Below are positions 59,300 through 64,000 of a DNA stretch of 64,000 bases, one piece after another (position 1 is the stretch's first letter; each line of letters opens with the position of its first letter). The position numbers and the translations under genes are program-made. The stretch comes from Brevibacterium sp. XM4083 (GTDB lineage: Bacteria; Actinomycetota; Actinomycetes; Actinomycetales; Brevibacteriaceae): NCBI RefSeq assembly GCF_006489205.2, contig NZ_VFYR02000005.1, positions 124,001 through 188,000 of the forward strand, written 5' to 3'. Under the pieces are notes generated by a model, which worked only from the letters and a program-made list of their open reading frames with translations, did not search any database and was not told the DNA's origin.

Positions 59300-59995
59300 T
59301 CAGTCCGAATCCGCGGCCCCGCCGGGGTCGGAGCCCTCCCGCGGCTCATGGGCGAGACGTTCGCGGTGCTTGTCGTGCTGCTGCCGGCTCGTGTCGAGAT
59401 GGTGGGAGGCCAGCGCGCGCACCCGTTCGATGTCGCGGTGGGCGATGGCATCGAAGAGCTCGGCGTGTTCGGTGGCGACGACGTCGAGCTCGTCATGCTG
59501 GCTCAGCTGCCACCGCATCCGGGAATCGAGGAGCTCGCCGACCTCGACGAGGAGCCGATTGCCCGAGAGCTCGGTGACGATGGCATGGAAGTCCGCGGCG
59601 GACCGGTGCGCCCCCACGGCGTCACCGGCCTCGGCCTGGCGGCGACCGGCCGTCATCGTCGCCTCGAGCCGCTCCAGCCCCTCGCGGGTGTGACGCTGGG
59701 CGGCGAGTTCGAAGGAGAGGAGATCGAAGGCCTGACGCACCTCGGCGAGGTCGGCGATATCGCTGGGGGAGAACTCGCGCACGGTCGCCCACGTGTTCGG
59801 CCGGTGCGTCACGAGCCCCTCGGACGCGAGCTGCTTGAGGGCCTCCCGGATCGGGACCCGACTCACCCCGAGCTCGGAGGCGAGGTTGCGTTCGACGAGG
59901 CGGCTGCCGGGCGCCCGCTGACCGTCGATGATCTCACCGCGCAGCACCTCGGTGACCCGCAGCGTCTCCGATCGGGGGGTGTCGTTGTTCTTCAC
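59300..59995 (-). CDS. GntR-family regulator, FCD subfamily, of the permease/racemase genes
   Basis: A 231-residue regulator. Winged helix: LRGEIIDGQRAPGSRLVERNLASELGVSRVPIREALKQLASEGLV (about residues 18-62). FCD domain: AEVRQAFDLLSFELAAQR, SAADFHAIVTELSGNRLL and TEHAELFDAIAHRDIERVRALASHHLDTSR, with the usual metal-ligand His residues. GTG start with a weak site. It converges on the racemase-like gene with 26 bases between and probably controls the permease/racemase unit (inference). Confidence 0.9.
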   Translation of the reverse strand: MKNNDTPRSETLRVTEVLRGEIIDGQRAPGSRLVERNLASELGVSRVPIREALKQLASEGLVTHRPNTWATVREFSPSDIADLAEVRQAFDLLSFELAAQRHTREGLERLEATMTAGRRQAEAGDAVGAHRSAADFHAIVTELSGNRLLVEVGELLDSRMRWQLSQHDELDVVATEHAELFDAIAHRDIERVRALASHHLDTSRQQHDKHRERLAHEPREGSDPGGAADSD

Positions 59996-60030
59996 GCGCT
60001 CATTCTCTCACTTCGCCGGGCACGGACGCG

Positions 60031-60061
60031 GGCGCCCACCGCCGTGCGGACGGTGGGCGCC
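60031..60061 (-). terminator. Hairpin terminator of the DUF885 gene
   Basis: Perfect 11-base arms (GGCGCCCACCG and its complement) around 9 bases, 25 bases after the DUF885 stop. Confidence 0.75.
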
Positions 60062-60086
60062 GGCGCCGGAACGCAGGTCCGCGGCC

Positions 60087-61766
60087 TCAGCGCCGCATCG
60101 CCCGGCCGAGGGTGTCGAGGCCGACGGACCCGAGACCCAGCGCCTTCGAATGGAACGCCTTGAGATCGAAGTCCTCGCCCGCCTCGGCGGCCGCCTCATC
60201 GCGGAACTGCTCCCACAGGCGCTGACCGATCTTGTAGCTCGGTGCCTGCCCCGGCCAGCCGAGGTAGCGGTCGAGTTCGAATGCGAGGAAGCTGCGATCC
60301 ATCGCGACGTTGTCGGTGAGGAACTGCCAGGCCTTCTCCCGATCCCACGTGCCCCCGCCGAGGCTCTCGGGAGCCTCGAGGCCGAGGTGGAAGCCGATGT
60401 CGAGGACGACGCGAGCCGCCCGCAGGCGCTGCGAGTCGAGCATCCCGAGGTAGTCGGCCGGGTCGTCGAGGTAGCCGAGGTCGGCCATGAGCTTCTCCGC
60501 GTAGAGCGCCCAGCCCTCGCCGTGCCCGGAGACCCAGCACATGAGCCGGCGCCAGCGGTTGAGGGTGTCGGAGACGTACGTCGCCTGCCCCACCTGGAGA
60601 TGATGACCGGGCACGCCCTCGTGGTAGACGGTGGTCTTCTCCTGCCACGTCGCGAACTCGGTGACCCCCTCGGGCACCGACCACCACATCCGCCCCGGCC
60701 GGGAGAAGTCGTCGGTCGGGCCCGTGTAGTAGATTCCGCCGGTCGACGAGGGCGCGATCATGCACTCGATCGTGCGCACGGGCTCGGGGATGTCGAAATG
60801 GGTCTTCCCGAGTTCGGCGATCGCCTCGTCGGCGACTCCCTGCATCCACTCGCGCAGGGCCTCCTTGCCGACGAGCATGCGCTCGGGGTCCTTGTCGAGC
60901 GCCTTCATGACGTCGAAGAGGTCGACGCCGGGCATGATCTGCTCGGCGACGCGCCGCTGCTCGGCGTCGATGCGCTCGAGTTCGGCCAGACCCCACGCAT
61001 ACGTCTCGTCGAAGTCGATCTCGGCGCCGAGGAAGTCCCGCGAATGCAGGGCATACGCGGCCCGGCCCGCCGCCTCGTTCTCCGGGGCGATCGGGAGCAG
61101 CTCGGCGGCGAGGAAGTCGGCGAGTCCGGCGAACGCGGTGCGGGCCGCCTCGGCGTGGGAGGCGAGGTCATCGCGCAGCGTCTGGGGCACCTCGGCGACG
61201 TCGTCGGCTCCGGCGATGACGGCGAGATACGGGGACTCGTCCCCGGCGATCGCCTGCACCTGGTCGATGACCTTCTCGATCTGGATGCGTGCGGCGACCT
61301 GCCCGCGGTCCTTGGCCAGGGCCAGCGACTCCTCGTACCCGGCCACGGAGGCGGGAATGGCCGCGAGCGTCTCATCGACGGTCTCCCAGTCGGCGACGGT
61401 GGCGGTGGGCATGAGGTCGAAGATGTCGCGCATGTCCTGGACGGGGGAGGCGATGACATTGAGGCTGGCATGCGTGAAGCCGGCCTCGTAGAGGTCCCGG
61501 TCGACGCCGAGGCGGTCGCGCATCGCGTCGATCGTCACCCGATCGATGTCGTCGAGGTCGGCGCTCGCCTCGACCTCGTCGAGCTTGGCAAGCGTCTCCA
61601 CGGTGAGGTCGTGGTGGGCGGCGAGTCCGGCGGGGGAGAAGTCGTCGAAGCCCTTCGCGCCGTCGATCCCCAGGTAGAGGGCGAGGGAGGGGGAGAGGGC
61701 GAGGGAGCGATCGACGTACTCTTCGGCGACGGCGTCAACGGCCGACGGGGTTCTCTTCTCAGTCAT
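60087..61766 (-). CDS. DUF885 family metallopeptidase
   Basis: A 559-residue protein of the DUF885 family, helical throughout. The zinc-peptidase motif YHEGVPGHHLQ gives HEGVPGHH at 382-389; GEGWALYAEKLM follows with the third-ligand Glu, and IYYTGPTDDFSRPGRMWWSVPEG precedes it. Members are predicted cytoplasmic or secreted peptidases; no signal peptide is seen here. The ATG at 61766 has GGTGAGG close upstream; the frame remains open beyond but runs into the divergent MFS promoter. A hairpin terminates it. Physiological substrate unknown. Confidence 0.9.
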   Translation of the reverse strand: MTEKRTPSAVDAVAEEYVDRSLALSPSLALYLGIDGAKGFDDFSPAGLAAHHDLTVETLAKLDEVEASADLDDIDRVTIDAMRDRLGVDRDLYEAGFTHASLNVIASPVQDMRDIFDLMPTATVADWETVDETLAAIPASVAGYEESLALAKDRGQVAARIQIEKVIDQVQAIAGDESPYLAVIAGADDVAEVPQTLRDDLASHAEAARTAFAGLADFLAAELLPIAPENEAAGRAAYALHSRDFLGAEIDFDETYAWGLAELERIDAEQRRVAEQIMPGVDLFDVMKALDKDPERMLVGKEALREWMQGVADEAIAELGKTHFDIPEPVRTIECMIAPSSTGGIYYTGPTDDFSRPGRMWWSVPEGVTEFATWQEKTTVYHEGVPGHHLQVGQATYVSDTLNRWRRLMCWVSGHGEGWALYAEKLMADLGYLDDPADYLGMLDSQRLRAARVVLDIGFHLGLEAPESLGGGTWDREKAWQFLTDNVAMDRSFLAFELDRYLGWPGQAPSYKIGQRLWEQFRDEAAAEAGEDFDLKAFHSKALGLGSVGLDTLGRAMRR

Positions 61767-61928
61767 GACCTCACCATATATGAGGCCGGACACACCCCGT
61801 GACCGGGCCGACAGTCTATGAGGAGAGGCACACGGCCACGGGCTGGAATGCGGCGTCTGGGAATTCGCTGAAGCTATAGCCTGGTTGAGCCCGCCCCCCC
61901 GGACAACCGTGAATCGAGAGTAGAGAAC

Positions 61929-63125
61929 GTGGCACGAGCACAGCTGTGGACCAAGGACTTCATCGTGGGCATCGGCCTCAATCTCACGATGTCCATGGTC
62001 TTCTACCTGCTCATGACCTCGATGGCCGGTTACGCGGTCGCGCGCTTCTCCGCCGGTCAGGCCGCAGCCGGTTTCGCCTCCTCGAGCTTCATCGTCGGCG
62101 CCGTCGTCGCCCGCATCCTCACCGGCAAGTATCTCGACTTCATCGGCCGCCGCAAGCTGCTCGTCATCTCGATGGGCGTCTTCGTCCTCGCGTCCCTCGC
62201 CTACATCGCCGCCGACACCCTCACCCTCCTCATCGTCATCCGCCTCATCCACGGCGTCGCCTTCGGGGCGGGGAACACGGCGATCATGACGGCCATCCAG
62301 TCGGTCATCCCCGCCTCGCGGCGCGGGGAGGGCACCGGCTACTTCGGCACCGCGACGACGCTGTCGACGGCGCTCGGGCCCTACCTCGGCGTGCTCCTGC
62401 CCGCCGAGTTCGACTTCACCGTCCTCTTCATCGCCTCGGCGATCATGTCGCTCATCTCCCTCGTCCTCTGCTTCTTCCTCGACCTGCCGAAGCAGGAGCT
62501 CAGTCAGGCCCAGCGGGACACGAAATGGCATCTCCATCCCCGCACGATGGTCGACCGGGACGGTCTGCGCATCGGGCTCATCATGCTCATCGCCGGTGTC
62601 GCGTTCGCCGCGGCCCTCGTCTTCCTCGCCGGCTACGCGGCCGACAACGGCGTGCCCGGCGCCGCGTCGCTCTTCTTCATCGCCTACGCCGCGGCCTCCC
62701 TCATCGCCCGCCTCTTCGTCGGGCGGATCCAGGACGCCTACGGCGACAACGTCGTCATCTACCCAGTGCTCATCCTCAACGCCCTCGGCAACGTCCTCCT
62801 CGCCCTGTGGCCGACGACGGCGGGCATCGTCAGCGCCGGCATCCTCATCGGCTTCGGCTTCGGCTCCCTCATGCCGAGCGCCCAGACGATCACCGTGAAG
62901 TCCGTGCCGATGTCCCGGGTCCCGGTGGCCACCGCCTCGTTCTTCCTCCTCCTCGATGCGGGCTCGGGAATCGGCCCGATCATCCTCGGCGCGCTCATGC
63001 CGCTCACCGGGGGCAGCGGGATGTTCCTCCTCTGCGCCGGACTCGTCGTCGTCTCAATGCTCGTCTATTCAGTCGTCCACGGCCGCGGACGCGGCGGCCG
63101 GCCCGGACGCGAGTTCGTCGGATGA
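61929..63125 (+). CDS. MFS transporter, probable exporter (DHA1-like)
   Basis: A 398-residue, 12-helix major facilitator. TGKYLDFIGRRKLL after helix 2 is the MFS motif A; RLIHGVAFGAGNTAIMTAIQSVIPASRRGEGTGYFGTATTLSTALGPYLG carries helix 4/5 motifs including the GPxxG-like element of drug:H+ antiporters; FVGRIQDAYGDNVV repeats motif A after helix 8. Export of a drug or metabolite is therefore favoured. GTG start preceded by GAGAG. Divergent from the DUF885 gene; a C7 run lies in the promoter region near 61894. It is followed by a carbon-nitrogen hydrolase on the same strand after 60 bases. Confidence 0.85.
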   Translation: MARAQLWTKDFIVGIGLNLTMSMVFYLLMTSMAGYAVARFSAGQAAAGFASSSFIVGAVVARILTGKYLDFIGRRKLLVISMGVFVLASLAYIAADTLTLLIVIRLIHGVAFGAGNTAIMTAIQSVIPASRRGEGTGYFGTATTLSTALGPYLGVLLPAEFDFTVLFIASAIMSLISLVLCFFLDLPKQELSQAQRDTKWHLHPRTMVDRDGLRIGLIMLIAGVAFAAALVFLAGYAADNGVPGAASLFFIAYAAASLIARLFVGRIQDAYGDNVVIYPVLILNALGNVLLALWPTTAGIVSAGILIGFGFGSLMPSAQTITVKSVPMSRVPVATASFFLLLDAGSGIGPIILGALMPLTGGSGMFLLCAGLVVVSMLVYSVVHGRGRGGRPGREFVG

Positions 63126-63185
63126 CGCAGGCTGGTGATCCGAGTAGCCTGAGAGCACGTCACCGACTGCCCACGGAGGATGAGG

Positions 63186-63983
63186 ATGAAGCTCGGACTC
63201 GCCCAGATCAACACGACCACCGATGTCGCCGGCAACCTCGAGAAGGTGCGCGACTATGCGGGGCGGGCCGCTGCTGACGGTGCCGAGGTCGTCATCTTCC
63301 CCGAGGCGACGATGTCGGCGTTCGGGTCGGGTCTGGCCGAGATCGCCGAACGCGAATCCGCAGGCTGGCGTGAGGCTCTCACCCTGCTCGCCGCCGACAC
63401 CGACACGGCGATCGTCGTCGGGGAGTTCGCCGTCTCCGCCGGCAAGGTCGTCAATCTCCTCGCCGTCTACGCCCCGGACGGCACGCGCTCCGAATACGCG
63501 AAGATCCACCTCTACGACGCGTTCGGGTTCAAGGAGTCCGACACCGTCGAGGCGGGGGAGGACCCGGCCCTCGTCGCCCTCGGCGGCGAGGACGTCGGCA
63601 TCGCCATCTGCTACGACATCCGCTTCCCCAAGCTCTTCGCCGAACTCAGTCGCCGAGGCGCGCGCCTGGCGATCGTCTCCGCATCGTGGGGTGCGGGGCC
63701 GGGGAAGGTCGAGCAGTGGGAGCTGCTGGCCCGGGCGCGGGCGGTCGACTCGAACATGTTCGTCGTCGCCGTCGGACAGGCCGATCCGCAGGTCAGCGGC
63801 GTGGCCGTGCCTCCGAAGGGGCCGACGGGAGTCGGTCACAGTCTCGTCTCCGATCCGTTCGGGCACGTCATCGTCGCCCTCGGCGGAGAGGAGGCCCTCG
63901 AGATCGTCGACCTCGACCTCGGACTCGCCGATGAGGCCGCCGAAGCGCTGCCCGTCCTCGCGAATGCGAAGCTCGGGTACTAG
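63186..63983 (+). CDS. Carbon-nitrogen hydrolase (nitrilase superfamily)
   Basis: A 265-residue C-N hydrolase. The catalytic triad is visible as Glu40 in VVIFPEAT, Lys106 in YAKIHLYDAF and Cys142 in IAICYDIRFP, all in normal positions. The type resembles Nit1/omega-amidase and deaminated-glutathione amidase proteins, which hydrolyse amides of small acids. GGAGG 7 bases upstream selects the ATG at 63186 rather than the one two codons earlier. The last 17 bases of the window after its stop contain nothing recognised. Confidence 0.92.
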   Translation: MKLGLAQINTTTDVAGNLEKVRDYAGRAAADGAEVVIFPEATMSAFGSGLAEIAERESAGWREALTLLAADTDTAIVVGEFAVSAGKVVNLLAVYAPDGTRSEYAKIHLYDAFGFKESDTVEAGEDPALVALGGEDVGIAICYDIRFPKLFAELSRRGARLAIVSASWGAGPGKVEQWELLARARAVDSNMFVVAVGQADPQVSGVAVPPKGPTGVGHSLVSDPFGHVIVALGGEEALEIVDLDLGLADEAAEALPVLANAKLGY

Positions 63984-64000
63984 ACCCCATCGCGGACTCG

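Noticed and set aside
60087..62537. A longer version of the DUF885 protein with 257 extra N-terminal residues
   Set aside because: The extension runs antisense through the divergent MFS gene and is Asp/Glu/Arg low-complexity; the ATG at 61766 has a ribosome site.
1..64000. rRNA, tRNA, insertion sequences, phage genes and replication origins
   Set aside because: No transposase or integrase motif, no tRNA-like cloverleaf in the gaps and no rRNA-like sequence was recognised; reading by eye can miss a diverged tRNA.

Overview
The window is high-GC bacterial DNA with genes on both strands, many GTG starts, many FCD-type GntR, LysR and TetR regulators, an IdeR/DtxR-type iron box, a mycobacterial-type SOS box and repeated TANNNT-N6/7-start arrangements typical of actinobacterial leaderless transcripts. 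It suggests an actinobacterium of the Micrococcales, with Brevibacterium my best guess (an inference from protein flavour, not from any search). No rRNA or tRNA gene, insertion sequence or CRISPR array was recognised. The content is mostly catabolic and accessory: uptake systems, oxidoreductases, amidohydrolases and their local regulators.

Layout. (1) 1-8.6 kb is a sugar locus matching non-phosphorylative L-fucose-type catabolism: the end of an ABC permease, a RbsB-like binding lipoprotein, a GntR regulator, then a minus-strand operon of dehydratase, MFS sugar porter, mutarotase, lactonase, aldo/keto reductase and SDR. A RraA-type aldolase candidate lies just upstream. (2) 8.7-12.3 kb carries NhaA, a 49-residue acidic protein and a NERD-UvrD-type helicase. 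(3) 12.4-21.5 kb holds two back-to-back modules of the same design, LysR / enzyme / MHS transporter. In the first the enzyme is a metallo-beta-lactamase-fold hydrolase. In the second it is a 1017-residue fusion of cytochrome P450, adrenodoxin-reductase-like and flavodoxin domains, the most unusual gene here. (4) 21.5-29.4 kb has a NarL-type two-component pair, a DUF4352 membrane protein, a fructosamine kinase divergent from a DUF429 protein, a macrolide-phosphotransferase homologue, a membrane protein with 16-residue tandem repeats and a GPGG-motif small membrane protein.

(5) 29.5-42.0 kb is a second catabolic region: TfdB-type flavin monooxygenase, GntR with a 30-bp near-palindrome, AbgA-like M20 hydrolase, CoA transferase, HSL-type esterase, PucR regulator, SDR, ArgE/DapE-like hydrolase, SnoaL-like protein and NCS1 permease. 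(6) 42.0-42.7 kb is non-coding and contains a degenerate 28-bp tandem array followed by an AT-rich stretch. A DUF222/HNH protein follows. (7) 45.6-54.5 kb has a collagen-like MBL protein, a YhgE/Pip-type membrane protein divergent from its probable TetR repressor, another TetR with an M20 amidohydrolase, MgtC/SapB, FMN reductase, FrnE-type DsbA and a siderophore-binding lipoprotein behind an iron box. (8) 54.7-64 kb has an AraC regulator, a radical SAM protein with a perfect SOS box, an NCS1 permease with a hydantoin-racemase-like protein and GntR, a DUF885 metallopeptidase, an MFS exporter and a carbon-nitrogen hydrolase.

How the parts work together. Most clusters follow one plan: a regulator beside or divergent from an importer and one to five degradative enzymes, closed by strong hairpins between convergent genes. 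Operators are proposed from inverted repeats seen in the promoters; none is experimentally known. Functions are from reading motifs by eye, and substrates are the least certain part throughout.
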